A stretch of DNA of 64,000 bases, from contig CACAXR010000005.1 in NCBI GenBank assembly GCA_902536555.1, forward strand, positions 1 through 64,000, written 5' to 3'. Made by a program: the position numbers and the translations under genes. Shown here piece by piece: positions 31,043 through 39,458 of this stretch. Below the pieces are notes generated by a model that saw nothing but the letters and a program-made list of their open reading frames with translations, did no database searches and was not told where the DNA came from. This stretch comes from an uncultured Prochlorococcus sp. GTDB taxonomy: Bacteria; Cyanobacteriota; Cyanobacteriia; PCC-6307; Cyanobiaceae. Numbering within the stretch: position 1 is the stretch's first letter; the number at the start of each line of letters is the position of its first letter.

Positions 31043-31822
31043 ATGTATTCTAAAATTGCACTTTCAATAGGCGGAAGTGACTCCGGTGGTGGAGCAGGCA
31101 TACAGGCCGACTTGAGAACTTTCATGGCCCTTAAAGTACATGGATGTTCTGTTATTACTTGTATTACCGCACAAAATAGTATAGAGGTTACATGCGTTCA
31201 ACCAGTAGAGAAGAAAACTTTATTAAATCAGTTAGATACTTTATTTGCTGATTTTGGTATTGATGCCTTAAAAACTGGAATGTTATTAAATGAAAGGATA
31301 ATTAATGATACTGCTTCAAAATTAAATAAATACAAAATAACCAAAATTATTGACCCAGTTATGGTTACAAGAACTGGTTCTAAATTATTGGAAGATTCTG
31401 CTATTAATGCTTATAAAAAACTCTTAATACCAATTGCTGATTTGGTAACTCCTAATATTTATGAAGCAAATCTACTTTCTGGTTTAGAAATAAGGAGTAA
31501 AGAAGATATCGAAAATTCAGCAAGAAAAATTGTTGGTCTTGGAGCTAAATCGGTACTTATAAAAGGTGGCGGTTTAAAAGATATGAAAGGGAAGGATTTT
31601 TTTCTTGACTTAAATGGTAGAAAAGAGTGGCTATTTAATAATTTTATAAATACAAAAAATACCCACGGTAGCGGCTGTACTTTGAGCGCTGCTATTTGTG
31701 GTTACAAGGCTTTAGGTTTTGATCTATTTGATTCCATACAAAAAGCGAAATTTTTTGTTGAGAAATCTTTAGAAAATTCTTATAAAATAGGAACTGGCCC
31801 TGGTCCCTTAGGGCATCATTAA
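31043..31822 (+). CDS. thiD: Hydroxymethylpyrimidine/phosphomethylpyrimidine kinase
   Basis: Phosphorylates HMP and HMP-P for thiamine synthesis. 259-residue ribokinase-like fold: SIGGSDSGGGAGIQADLRTF at the N-terminus, DPVMVTRTGSKLL near 110 and the anion-hole NTHGSGCTLSAAI near 208-220 with the catalytic Asp position replaced by Cys, as is usual for ThiD. It lies downstream of tenA. No thiamine riboswitch is visible before the pair. Confidence 0.95.
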   Translation: MYSKIALSIGGSDSGGGAGIQADLRTFMALKVHGCSVITCITAQNSIEVTCVQPVEKKTLLNQLDTLFADFGIDALKTGMLLNERIINDTASKLNKYKITKIIDPVMVTRTGSKLLEDSAINAYKKLLIPIADLVTPNIYEANLLSGLEIRSKEDIENSARKIVGLGAKSVLIKGGGLKDMKGKDFFLDLNGRKEWLFNNFINTKNTHGSGCTLSAAICGYKALGFDLFDSIQKAKFFVEKSLENSYKIGTGPGPLGHH

Positions 31823-31840
31823 TTATTTAAAGAAGTGGAG

Positions 31841-32026
31841 TTAGAACCACCATTTTCTGTAGGGCTTTTTTAAAAATAAGATTTCTTCAGTCTCCCATCC
31901 TCCCTCCAACCACTCAAGATGCTCAAGTAATAAAGACTCACTTTCCCTTTTGCTTAATTGCCCAATTCTATTGGCAATACCATCGAACCTTACTTTCATC
32001 AATTCCTCAATCTTGATGTTATTCAT
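31841..32026 (-). CDS. Conserved small protein, 61 aa
   Basis: Starts MNNIKIEELMKVRFDGIANR, then LSKRESESLLLEHLEWLEGG and a basic aromatic end KKPYRKWWF. Soluble and helical. It converges on thiD with 18 bp between them. Recognised only as a picocyanobacterial small-protein type. Confidence 0.65.
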   Translation of the reverse strand: MNNIKIEELMKVRFDGIANRIGQLSKRESESLLLEHLEWLEGGWETEEILFLKKPYRKWWF

Positions 32027-32208
32027 AGGTTAAAAAATAAATTTTTTCTACTCTTACTTGTATACATTTTCTTGTCAACGATTTAATTTTATTTATTTAC
32101 TATCATTTCTTAAATATGTATTAAATACAACTTTTTAAAATAGATAGTAATTAAGACTTATTCACATAGATTTAATTAAAGACTAATTTATATAAAAATA
32201 CTTTAACT

Positions 32209-32352
32209 ATGAATAAAGAAGAAACAGCAAATCAAAAAACTATTTTAAATGTAGGTTATTGTGAAACAACCTCTGAATGGCTCAATAGAATCATTACTGA
32301 ACTGGCAGATGAAAATAAAAATTTTGTAGATTTGTCAGTTATTTGTGCTTAA
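32209..32352 (+). CDS. Small soluble protein, 47 aa
   Basis: MNKEETANQKTILNVGYCET then SEWLNRIITELADENKNFVD and LSVICA. A clean frame starting after A/T-rich promoter-like DNA. Two cysteines. No family is recognised. Confidence 0.5.
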   Translation: MNKEETANQKTILNVGYCETTSEWLNRIITELADENKNFVDLSVICA

Positions 32353-32432
32353 TTTTTTAGAAAATATAGTTTTTAAATTTATTTTCAGTTAATTTTTAAA
32401 TATAATAGAAATTTAAAAGAAAATTTTGTGAT

Positions 32433-32900
32433 GTGAATCCTAATAAAAAAAATATAGAAATAATTAAACAATTAAATTTATCTCCTCATCCTGAGGGTGG
32501 ATGGTTTAGAGAGATAGTAAGGAGTGATAATTCTCTAATAAGGGAAGATGGCCAAAGTAGAAACTTTATTACAGGAATTTATTATCTTTTGGAGAGAGAT
32601 GCAAAAAGTGCTTGGCACAGAGTAAAAAATGCTGATGAAATTTGGATTTATCTAAGGGGCGATCCTCTGAATTTATGGTGCTTAGATAATGATAATAATT
32701 TAATAAGAAATTTAATTTTAGATTCCAATAATCTAGTAGAAATGATCCCATCTGGATATTGGCAAGCTGCAAAAAGTACAGGAGAATTTACTTTAGTGAG
32801 TTGTTGTGTTGGCCCAGGATTTGATTTTAAGGATTTTGAATTACTCAGAAATACAAATCATACTTCTAGATTAGATAAAGCAATTAATGATCTTATTTGA
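32433..32900 (+). CDS. DUF985 cupin-fold protein
   Basis: GTG start, 155 residues. The family blocks are present: LNLSPHPEGGWFREI near 15-28, FITGIYYLLERDAKSAWHRV near 44-63 and DEIWIYLRGDPL. PSGYWQAA and the end FTLVSCCVGPGFDFKDFEL complete the pattern. The fold is a small cupin of unknown substrate. Stand-alone. Confidence 0.85.
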   Translation: MNPNKKNIEIIKQLNLSPHPEGGWFREIVRSDNSLIREDGQSRNFITGIYYLLERDAKSAWHRVKNADEIWIYLRGDPLNLWCLDNDNNLIRNLILDSNNLVEMIPSGYWQAAKSTGEFTLVSCCVGPGFDFKDFELLRNTNHTSRLDKAINDLI

Positions 32901-32969
32901 GGCATTTTTTGTTTATATTTTTGAAATTATCCTCTAGATTTATAAGGCTACTAAATAAATCTATATTTA

Positions 32970-33347
32970 ATGAATCAAAATTCTGTCAAAACAATTGGTA
33001 TTAATGATGAGCCAAGAAAAGATTCATACTTAGTATATGTAAATCAGGCTGATGGATTAAAAGGCATCCTTAATAGGGATTTTGATGAATGGTCGAATTT
33101 TGATAGTTGGGAAAGTATTTCAGTTCAGCAATGGATTTTTTCAAGGGCTTTGGAAGTTTATAGAGGTATGAAAATTGATATTAAATGCGATTGTTGTGAA
33201 TATAATGATTTAATCTCAAATAATTTTAAGAGCATTAAAAAAGAAAAATGCTTTGGCAAAAAAAGTGCTTACATGATTGAAAAAGTTGTAGATGAAATTG
33301 TATTAGCTAAGGCAAGAAGAGAAAGCGATGGAACATATTCTGCGTAA
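32970..33347 (+). CDS. Hypothetical protein, 125 aa, with a Cys cluster
   Basis: Soluble. A CDCCEY cluster near residue 74 and a later Cys (KKEKCFGKK) could bind a metal or form a redox centre. The middle has tryptophans (DEWSNFDSWESISVQQW). No family is recognised. It lies 69 bp after the cupin gene on the same strand. Confidence 0.6.
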   Translation: MNQNSVKTIGINDEPRKDSYLVYVNQADGLKGILNRDFDEWSNFDSWESISVQQWIFSRALEVYRGMKIDIKCDCCEYNDLISNNFKSIKKEKCFGKKSAYMIEKVVDEIVLAKARRESDGTYSA

Positions 33348-33382
33348 GTTTGATAAATATCTATGGAGTGAAATTCTTTTTC

Positions 33383-33571
33383 TTACCAGTGAAAATTGTT
33401 AGAAGAACCAATTGTTAAATTTCTAGTGGACATCTTATGGAACTTAAAGTGTACCGAATCACTGAACTCCTTTTCATCTGAGTAATTTAAAAGATCCACT
33501 GGGTCGATGTTTTCATCGAACCATGCATCATATTCAATATGGTTAGGTTCAGCAAAATAACTCATAGCCAA
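33383..33571 (-). CDS. Small acidic protein, 62 aa
   Basis: MAMSYFAEPNHIEYDAWFDE followed by NIDPVDLLNYSDEKEFSDSV and HFKFHKMSTRNLTIGSSNNF. Acidic first half, basic end, no membrane segment. Unknown. Confidence 0.5.
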   Translation of the reverse strand: MAMSYFAEPNHIEYDAWFDENIDPVDLLNYSDEKEFSDSVHFKFHKMSTRNLTIGSSNNFHW

Positions 33572-33736
33572 TTAATAGCTAAAAAAAAATTTATAAACGG
33601 TACATGCGATACCAAATAAAAATTTTTTTTGCGCGAATACATATTGAAAAAGGCTTAAAAATCTAAATTTAAAGATAATTCAAATGCTTTTTAGAATATG
33701 GTTTTTAAATTGAAATTACATTCATGATTTTTATTT

Positions 33737-34057
33737 ATGGCTTATTATCACGTTCATGGACTTATTCCAGACGGAATTTCACAGTCCGAAGGTTACAAGA
33801 TGTTTGAGCAATATATTGCTTCCGGTGCACCTATGGATAATTTTGATGGATTTGAATTGGTAAGTAGATTCCATGCGCCAGAAACAGGAGAGGTTTTTGT
33901 AACTTTCAAGGCTGATAATCACTTAGCAATATCTCAACATTTTGGAGTGTGGAGAGCGAAATTTGGTCTTGATTGGAATATCACTGCTGTTTTAAATGAT
34001 GATGAGGTTATTCAAAGAAACAAACAAGTCGCTGATGCTGTTGCCGCAATGGGATAA
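33737..34057 (+). CDS. DUF3303 domain protein
   Basis: 106 residues with a predicted dimeric alpha/beta-barrel fold. YYHVHGLIPDGISQSEGYKM, GFELVSRFHAPETGEVFVTF and SQHFGVWRAKFGLDWNITAV match the DUF3303 layout. It begins a run of four small marine-cyanobacterial genes in one direction. No catalytic residues are known for the family. A terminator follows 29 bp after the stop. Confidence 0.75.
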   Translation: MAYYHVHGLIPDGISQSEGYKMFEQYIASGAPMDNFDGFELVSRFHAPETGEVFVTFKADNHLAISQHFGVWRAKFGLDWNITAVLNDDEVIQRNKQVADAVAAMG

Positions 34058-34085
34058 TTCAATTGATTGACAGTCGATCTAGAAT

Positions 34086-34109
34086 AAGGAGCAAATAGCT
34101 CCTTTTTTT
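34086..34109 (+). terminator. Intrinsic terminator touching the next start codon
   Basis: AAGGAGC/GCTCCTT stem with a 5-nt loop and a T-run that ends directly at the ATG at 34110. It should end the DUF3303 transcript. Its left arm contains AAGGAG, the best ribosome site for the next gene, but 18 bp away. Confidence 0.7.
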
Positions 34110-34388
34110 ATGTCTCTTGAAACTACTGTTTTTACATTCAAAATAAGTGTTCCCTTTGAGGAATGGGCTGCAGTTTATGACAGCCAAGAAAATATACAAA
34201 TGAATAAAGAACGTGGAATTGTTTGCTTATATAAAGGTGTAAAGAAAGAAGATCCAAGGTCTGTAATTCTTATTGAACAGGGTGAAGAAGGTAAATCAAT
34301 AGCTATGTTTGAAGATCCAGCAGTTAAACCATTAATTGAGAGTGCAGGTCATATTTATGATTCTACTGCCATATCAAGTTACTTTTAA
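34110..34388 (+). CDS. DUF3764 domain protein
   Basis: 92 residues: LETTVFTFKISVPFEEWAAV, then YKGVKKEDPRSVILIEQGE and the end SAGHIYDSTAISSYF. This is the pattern of the cyanobacterial DUF3764 family, another small ferredoxin-like barrel. The start codon follows a terminator T-run with no normally spaced ribosome site, so read-through or leaderless translation may control it. Confidence 0.75.
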   Translation: MSLETTVFTFKISVPFEEWAAVYDSQENIQMNKERGIVCLYKGVKKEDPRSVILIEQGEEGKSIAMFEDPAVKPLIESAGHIYDSTAISSYF

Positions 34389-34427
34389 ATTTAGACTCTT
34401 AAAGTAAGTTTTGATTATTATTTATTT

Positions 34428-34709
34428 ATGCTTTTTTTAATTTCCTATAAATTTACTGATGCAAACGCCCAAGATAAGGGATCAAAAATGTTAAAAGAAT
34501 GGTACGACAAAGGAGGGCCACAAAATAGACCAGAGGGTTATGACGTTCAATCTTGGATTTTCTTACCTCAACATGGCAAAGGGTACTCTGTTGTAGAAGC
34601 TGATTCTTTAGAAACTATTTGGAAACAGTGGAGTCCTTGGAGAGAATTATTGGAATTTACTATTGAACCTTGTGCAGATTTAGATCAAACAGTAGCTCTA
34701 TATTGTTAA
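34428..34709 (+). CDS. DUF3303 domain protein (second copy)
   Basis: 93 residues: MLFLISYKFTDANAQDKGSK, EGYDVQSWIFLPQHGKGYSV, and WSPWRELLEFTIEPC. It shares the fold and motif order of the copy at 33737 but is clearly diverged. Unknown function; probably a stress-related small protein given the neighbourhood. Confidence 0.72.
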   Translation: MLFLISYKFTDANAQDKGSKMLKEWYDKGGPQNRPEGYDVQSWIFLPQHGKGYSVVEADSLETIWKQWSPWRELLEFTIEPCADLDQTVALYC

Positions 34710-34740
34710 TGAAAGGCTTACTACTTATACCTTCTAATTA

Positions 34741-35007
34741 ATGACTAAATCTTATTGGTTGATTAATCCAAAAAGAACAGAAGTAAAAAGGTTTATAAAA
34801 AACGATAAGAGCATAGATGGTGTTTTTGAGTATATGTTTGTAGATACTGGAAAAATAGTTGGTTTGTTTGGAAAAGAACCACCTTTAATGACAACAACAA
34901 TTTCTGTAGATATAGATTTAGCTAGAGAAATTTATGAAAGGTTAATCTCTCATGGTTGGAGTAAAACTGAGGAATTTTGGAAAAAAGAGGGAGATAAGAA
35001 TGTTTGA
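34741..35007 (+). CDS. DUF1651-family small protein (second copy)
   Basis: 88 residues: SYWLINPKRTEVKRFIKN, then FVDTGKIVGLFGKEPPLMTT and REIYERLISHGWSKTEEFW. It is paralogous to 23007-23255 (shared WLI, EPPLM/NPPLM and GW endings). It closes the four-gene rightward cluster. Function unknown. Confidence 0.75.
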   Translation: MTKSYWLINPKRTEVKRFIKNDKSIDGVFEYMFVDTGKIVGLFGKEPPLMTTTISVDIDLAREIYERLISHGWSKTEEFWKKEGDKNV

Positions 35008-35223
35008 ACAATTTAGCAAATATAAAAAATGAGAAGTTTACTATAGACTCCTATATTTAAATTTTTTTAAAAAAAGTGCTTTTTTCTCATCACTTAATCA
35101 GAATACTTGTCCCGTATATGAGCTGCAGAAATAAAAAAAACGAAAAAAAAACTATTAAAAAGTTGTACCCATAAAAAAAGGTCTTTAAAATTAAACGATA
35201 AGAGTATTAACTAATTAATTCGA

Positions 35224-35343
35224 CTAAATTATTAATAAGAATCTGAGTGCTAGAGGTAACCATAGACATAGAAGAAGCATTAGTAAAATAGTAATAGCAC
35301 GGATATTTGGAATGTAATGCTCTTTTAAAATTTGTGTTTTCAT
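35224..35343 (-). CDS. 39-residue membrane micro-protein
   Basis: MKTQILKEHYIPNIRAITIL followed by LMLLLCLWLPLALRFLLII: a polar start then one long hydrophobic helix. It lies three bases downstream of another micro-gene on the same strand, so the two are probably one transcript. Confidence 0.5.
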   Translation of the reverse strand: MKTQILKEHYIPNIRAITILLMLLLCLWLPLALRFLLII

Positions 35344-35346
35344 AAT

Positions 35347-35436
35347 TTATCTCGCCTTCTTAAGTTTGATTTCTCTTCTGATAAGCAATGCTATAACTAC
35401 AACACACATGTTCATTAGAAATACGTCTAATGGCAT
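35347..35436 (-). CDS. 29-residue membrane micro-protein
   Basis: MPLDVFLMNMCVVVIALLIR with a basic tail REIKLKKAR. Typical one-helix, positive-inside layout. First gene of a two-micro-gene leftward unit. No other gene is visible in 35008-35577. Confidence 0.5.
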   Translation of the reverse strand: MPLDVFLMNMCVVVIALLIRREIKLKKAR

Positions 35437-35577
35437 TTAATAAAAAAGTCTCTACTTAATTAATAGCAAGATTTTTGATATACGAATCGAGAAATGATTA
35501 CTAATATTTATTGGCTTAATAAAAAGAATTTAAAAATTAAATTTATGCTTAAATATCTCAGAACTTTTAACTATTAA

Positions 35578-35880
35578 ATGGCTTATTCAGAAACAAGAAT
35601 AGTAATAGGTGGTCTAGCCCATATACCTGTTCTTATTTTTATAGCCAATTTTATAAAAGGTAAGTTTGGAATTAAAAAAGAAGAGAAAAAAGATACTTTA
35701 GCCATAAAAGAGCCTGTTAAAATTATTGAGCTAAAAAATACCATAGTTAAAGAAGGAAAAGTAGAAATTTTAAAGGAACTTTCAAATAAGCTAGATAATA
35801 TTGAGCAGAAAGCTGATGAGGTTTATGAAAAGGTAAAGAAGAAAAAAAAGGATAAGAAGAAGAAAAAAAAGAATAGCTAA
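35578..35880 (+). CDS. Membrane-anchored lysine-rich protein, 100 aa
   Basis: One transmembrane helix near residues 10-26 (GGLAHIPVLIFIANFIKG), a charged helix with heptad spacing (KVEILKELSNKLDNIEQKAD), then an almost pure lysine tail (KKKKKDKKKKKKNS). The tail could bind nucleic acid or acidic lipid. No family is recognised. Confidence 0.6.
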   Translation: MAYSETRIVIGGLAHIPVLIFIANFIKGKFGIKKEEKKDTLAIKEPVKIIELKNTIVKEGKVEILKELSNKLDNIEQKADEVYEKVKKKKKDKKKKKKNS

Positions 35881-36062
35881 ATTGAGATCCTATCAAGCAT
35901 CAATATATCTTGAGCTTGGATTGTATCTCTCTTATATTCATCTTCGGGATCTTTAAAAGATTCAATTTCAGCTTGAATTTTTCTCTTATAAACTCCTTTG
36001 ATATAGTCAATTTCTCTAATCTCTTTACTCAAGATTGAGAATGGTGATCTTTTAAAGTTCAT
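35877..36062 (-). CDS. Small soluble protein, 61 aa
   Basis: MNFKRSPFSILSKEIREIDY, IKGVYKRKIQAEIESFKDPE and DILMLDRISI. Charged and helical. Its stop overlaps the preceding convergent gene by 4 bp. Unknown. Confidence 0.55.
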   Translation of the reverse strand: MNFKRSPFSILSKEIREIDYIKGVYKRKIQAEIESFKDPEDEYKRDTIQAQDILMLDRISI

Positions 36063-36089
36063 AACTTTCTCCTAATAAATAAGTTTTGA

Positions 36090-36227
36090 TCAGCTCCAGT
36101 TCTTATCAGATTCAACAAAGCTATCTAATGTTTGCTGATTCCTGATTGCTTCCTCAAGAAGTTCTTCTTCTGATCTTTCCTCAATCTCAGATTTATGATC
36201 TTCTTTTAGGGTGGATTTGGTAGACAT
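36090..36227 (-). CDS. Small acidic helical protein, 45 aa
   Basis: MSTKSTLKEDHKSEIEERSE, EELLEEAIRNQQTLDSFVES, DKNWS. Very Glu-rich, probably a single amphipathic helix. It lies 27 bp upstream of the 61-aa gene on the same strand. Unknown. Confidence 0.5.
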   Translation of the reverse strand: MSTKSTLKEDHKSEIEERSEEELLEEAIRNQQTLDSFVESDKNWS

Positions 36228-36372
36228 TTGTTTATGTCAATTACAATTAAGTTCTAACTAGTCAGGCAAGCTATTCGACTAATAAATATGTACGGTTTGA
36301 GGAACTCCCTTATACGGATAAAGGATCAACAATTGAATTTGAATATGGTTAAAATCTTGTATGTTTTTTAGA

Positions 36373-36459
36373 TTATTTTTTCCCTTTAAAAATCATCAGT
36401 AAAGGCAGACTAATAAGCATAAGACTTCCATCAATTAATAAAAAAGTATTTAGATTCAT
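36373..36459 (-). CDS. 28-residue membrane micro-protein
   Basis: MNLNTFLLIDGSLMLISLPL then LMIFKGKK: one hydrophobic helix and a basic tail. Supported by composition only. Confidence 0.4.
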   Translation of the reverse strand: MNLNTFLLIDGSLMLISLPLLMIFKGKK

Positions 36460-36504
36460 TTATGTATTTCTTCGGGGTTATCCCAATTAAGAGGTATCCC
36501 TCTT

Positions 36505-36645
36505 TTAAAAGGTTTTTTTTATATCATCCATCTCTTTTCTGATTTTGTTGTAGTAGGCCAATTCTTTGGGGTTATTAGAACCAAGACCATAATGCATGGT
36601 CGCTGCAAGATAAATTCTGTGCATACGATATGACGATAGCGACAT
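36505..36645 (-). CDS. Small soluble protein, 46 aa
   Basis: MSLSSYRMHRIYLAATMHYG, LGSNNPKELAYYNKIRKEMD, DIKKTF. The protein looks folded and basic, with no membrane segment. Unknown family, but the frame is clean and intergenic. Confidence 0.5.
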   Translation of the reverse strand: MSLSSYRMHRIYLAATMHYGLGSNNPKELAYYNKIRKEMDDIKKTF

Positions 36646-36811
36646 TACTGAATACAAGTTTTATCAAATATATCTGAATTTTTGATAAAATGCTGATCTG
36701 CGAGATCCCATTTATATTGATCAATTTTGGAAGGACCCCTTTCGAATCAAATAAACAATATTTATACTTTTTTATTACTTACCTTTTTCCTCGTAGCAAT
36801 GCTTTTGGCCA

Positions 36812-36883
<72 letters not shown>

Positions 36884-36893
36884 AATTTTAAAG

Positions 36894-36975
36894 TGGGCCG
36901 GGTTGGATTTGAACCAACGTAGGCAGAGCCAGCGGATTTACAGTCCGCCCCCTTTAACCACTCGGGCACCGACCC
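36894..36975 (-). tRNA. tRNA-Tyr (GTA)
   Basis: An 82-nt class II tRNA with a long variable arm. Acceptor GGGTCGG pairs with CCGGCCC, the anticodon loop is CTGTAAA (anticodon GTA), and the T-arm is TTGGTTCAAATCCAA. It is transcribed together with tRNA-Thr. No integrase or repeated 3' end lies next to this pair. Confidence 0.95.
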
Positions 36976-37077
36976 CCACTATTTGAACTTATCAGTTAAT
37001 GGACACTTTGTGTGAAATTGTTTTGGTTTTTTTGTTTCTTTCTAGATAGCATTTGTAAAGAAAAGACTTTATTGATG

Positions 37078-37518
37078 ATGAATATTTTATTGATAAATGG
37101 ACCAAATCTAAATCTTTTGGGCACTAGAGAACCTGAAATATATGGTAATAAAACATTGAGTGATATAGAAAAAGATTTAATTAAAATTGCTAAAGAAAAA
37201 AGTATTAATCTTGAATGTTTTCAAAGTAATCACGAAGGAGAAATAGTAGATAAAATTCAGGAGTCTGTAAAAAGTATCCAAGGTATTCTTATAAATGCTG
37301 GCGCTTTTACTCATACCTCGATTGCTATTCGTGATGCTTTAATTGGATCTAAAATTCCTTTTGTGGAGTTACATATTTCAAATATTTTTAGTAGAGAAGA
37401 TTTTCGTAAAGAATCTTTTCTTACAGATAAAGCTATAGGAATTATTAGTGGATTTGGCATATCAAGTTATTCCTTAGCTCTTGAAGGAATCATTGGATAT
37501 TTAATTAGTAAAGATTAA
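37078..37518 (+). CDS. aroQ: 3-dehydroquinate dehydratase, type II
   Basis: Shikimate-pathway enzyme converting 3-dehydroquinate to 3-dehydroshikimate. Start at the second of two ATGs (37078, 146 aa); an upstream open frame to 37012 adds only a non-conserved hydrophobic stretch. [21 protein letters not shown] holds the catalytic Tyr and lid Arg. [32 protein letters not shown] and [15 protein letters not shown] (His, Arg) complete the site. The stop abuts the miaE start. Confidence 0.96.
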   Translation: MNILLINGPNLNLLGTREPEIYGNKTLSDIEKDLIKIAKEKSINLECFQSNHEGEIVDKIQESVKSIQGILINAGAFTHTSIAIRDALIGSKIPFVELHISNIFSREDFRKESFLTDKAIGIISGFGISSYSLALEGIIGYLISKD

Positions 37519-38127
37519 ATGCTAGTCGATTTTAAAAGGCCCACTTCTCATATTAAATATTTATCGTCATTTACCTCAGAGGAGTGGATCAAACTCGCAT
37601 TATCTAATCCAATAGATATTCTTATTGACCATGCTCATTGTGAGAGAAAAGCAGCAGGAGTAGCTATTCAATTGATGTTCAGATATCCATCAGAACCAAA
37701 TCTGGCAGAAGTTCTAAGTCCAATAGCAAGAGAAGAATTAGAGCATTTTGAAAAAATACTTTATTTTTTAAAGGATCTTGGACATTCTCTTGAGACCTTA
37801 AAACCGCCTCCATATGGAGCTGAATTGTCCAAAAATATAAGAAAGGAAGAGCCCAATAGAATGCTTGATAGTTTCTTAATAGCAGGACTTATTGAAGCAA
37901 GAAGTCATGAAAGATTAAGCTTGCTTGCTCTGAATTCTGAAGATAAATCGTTTAAATCCCTTTATGAGTCTCTGCTTGAGAGTGAGGCAAGACATTTTGG
38001 CGTTTACTGGAAACTAGCGCAAACTAAATTCTCTAAAAATCAAACTTTCAAAAGGTTAAAGGAATTGTCTGAAATTGAGTCAGCAATACTAGCTGAAACT
38101 TTTATGATGCCAAGGGTACATAGCTAA
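37519..38127 (+). CDS. miaE: tRNA-(2-methylthio-N6-isopentenyl-A37) hydroxylase
   Basis: Non-haem di-iron enzyme hydroxylating the modified A37 of tRNAs. 202 residues in a ferritin-like four-helix bundle. The iron ligands can be seen as DHAHCERKAAG (His/Glu, near 37), REELEHFEKIL (ExxH, near 73), IEARSHERL (ExxxH/ExR, near 133) and ESEARHFGVYW (ExxH, near 156). The ATG follows the aroQ TAA directly, so translation is probably coupled. Confidence 0.9.
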   Translation: MLVDFKRPTSHIKYLSSFTSEEWIKLALSNPIDILIDHAHCERKAAGVAIQLMFRYPSEPNLAEVLSPIAREELEHFEKILYFLKDLGHSLETLKPPPYGAELSKNIRKEEPNRMLDSFLIAGLIEARSHERLSLLALNSEDKSFKSLYESLLESEARHFGVYWKLAQTKFSKNQTFKRLKELSEIESAILAETFMMPRVHS

Positions 38128-38143
38128 AGTTAATCAAATAAAA

Positions 38144-38899
38144 ATGATAATAAACAAGTTCTTAATTTTACTTAATCGATATAAAACTGATTTACCAACA
38201 TTCACCATCGTTGGTGTTGGCCCCGGAGATCCATCGCTTTTAACAATTGCTGCTGCAGATGCAATAAAAAAAGCAAAAGTTATAGTTTTTCCAATATCAG
38301 ATGATAATAAAAAGAGTTTCGCTGCAGAAATAGTCAAGAAATACACCAAATTTAAAAAAAATATACCTATCATTTTCCCAATGGCTAGGAAGGATTTTGA
38401 TCCTGATGAAATATGGTCTAAAGCAGTAGAAAAAATTGTGAAATTTATAAAAAATGGTGAATCAGTTGTTTTACTTTGTCTCGGAGATACCTCAATATTT
38501 GCAAGTTCTTCTAATATTTTGAGGATAATAAAGCATAATTATCCAGAAATTATTACCAAAACCATACCTGGTATTTCTTCTTTTTCAGCAGCAGCAGCTT
38601 TGAATGATTTTGATTTAGTTAAAAAAGGCGAGACTTTAATAATCAAAGAGTGCCCCTCATCCAATTCAGAATTAACATCCCTAATTAAGGAAAGTAGAGA
38701 TAATAAAACGGTCCTGGCTATTATGAAAATTGGGAAAAGATGGAATTTAGTTAGGGAAACTTTAAAAAAAGAGGATATTATCAAAAAATCATTAATTGCT
38801 TTGAATGTTGGGACGCCTGATCAAATTATTCAATATGCATCCCAATATAATAAGGACGTTATGCCATATTTTTCTTTGATTTTGATAAGGTTCGATTAA
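38144..38899 (+). CDS. cobI: Precorrin-2 C20-methyltransferase
   Basis: SAM-dependent methyltransferase of the cobalamin (pseudocobalamin) ring pathway. 251 residues. The tetrapyrrole methylase fold is given by FTIVGVGPGDPSLLTIAAAD, VVLLCLGDTSIFASSSNIL (GDxxxF motif) and IPGISSFSAAAALNDFDL. The order C20 methyltransferase after miaE is typical of marine picocyanobacteria. Its stop overlaps the next start. Confidence 0.94.
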   Translation: MIINKFLILLNRYKTDLPTFTIVGVGPGDPSLLTIAAADAIKKAKVIVFPISDDNKKSFAAEIVKKYTKFKKNIPIIFPMARKDFDPDEIWSKAVEKIVKFIKNGESVVLLCLGDTSIFASSSNILRIIKHNYPEIITKTIPGISSFSAAAALNDFDLVKKGETLIIKECPSSNSELTSLIKESRDNKTVLAIMKIGKRWNLVRETLKKEDIIKKSLIALNVGTPDQIIQYASQYNKDVMPYFSLILIRFD

Positions 38900-39384
38900 T
38901 GCATAAAAAAGAAAAATTTGTCGAAAATCAATTTACATGGCCAATATGTAAAAAACTATTATTTCTTATTCTTGAAGATAAGGTTAGTGATGTTTTTGTT
39001 TGTGAATTAGTGTGGGAAAGACTTTTTTATACTAAAGAACTATCTATAAATGATTGGACCTTTAGCGCATTAACTCCTTCTTATTGGTCAGAAAAATATG
39101 AAAAAGCTCCTCAAATCATTTCAGAGCGACCAGCCTCAGTACATTTGACTCGATCAATTCCAAAAAACTATAAGCAGGGATTGAAAAATTTTCTTAATTT
39201 TAAAGGTTATAGGATTAATGAACTCTATCCAAGAAGAACTAGAAGAGCGACGGCAGTAAATTGGTTGATTTATTGGGCGATTGAAAATGATTGTTTTTCA
39301 AAAGATAATGGATTAATTCCAAGTCCTAGTTCACCACCTGTTAATCCAGTTAAAGGACATTTTGGCGATCCAGAAATCAAATAA
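38899..39384 (+). CDS. DUF1823 family protein
   Basis: 161 residues. The family text is visible in VSDVFVCELVWERLFYTKE, TPSYWSEKYEKAPQIISERP, VHLTRSIPKNYKQGLKNF and RRTRRATAVNWLIYW. Conserved across cyanobacteria, function unknown. Its start overlaps the cobI stop by one base, so it belongs to the aroQ-miaE-cobI transcript. Confidence 0.85.
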   Translation: MHKKEKFVENQFTWPICKKLLFLILEDKVSDVFVCELVWERLFYTKELSINDWTFSALTPSYWSEKYEKAPQIISERPASVHLTRSIPKNYKQGLKNFLNFKGYRINELYPRRTRRATAVNWLIYWAIENDCFSKDNGLIPSPSSPPVNPVKGHFGDPEIK

Positions 39385-39458
39385 GTTTTTTTGAATAAGG
39401 TAAATGATTCTATTAAAGGTATAGTTGTAATGAATACTACTTTCTTTGGAGAGAAGAA

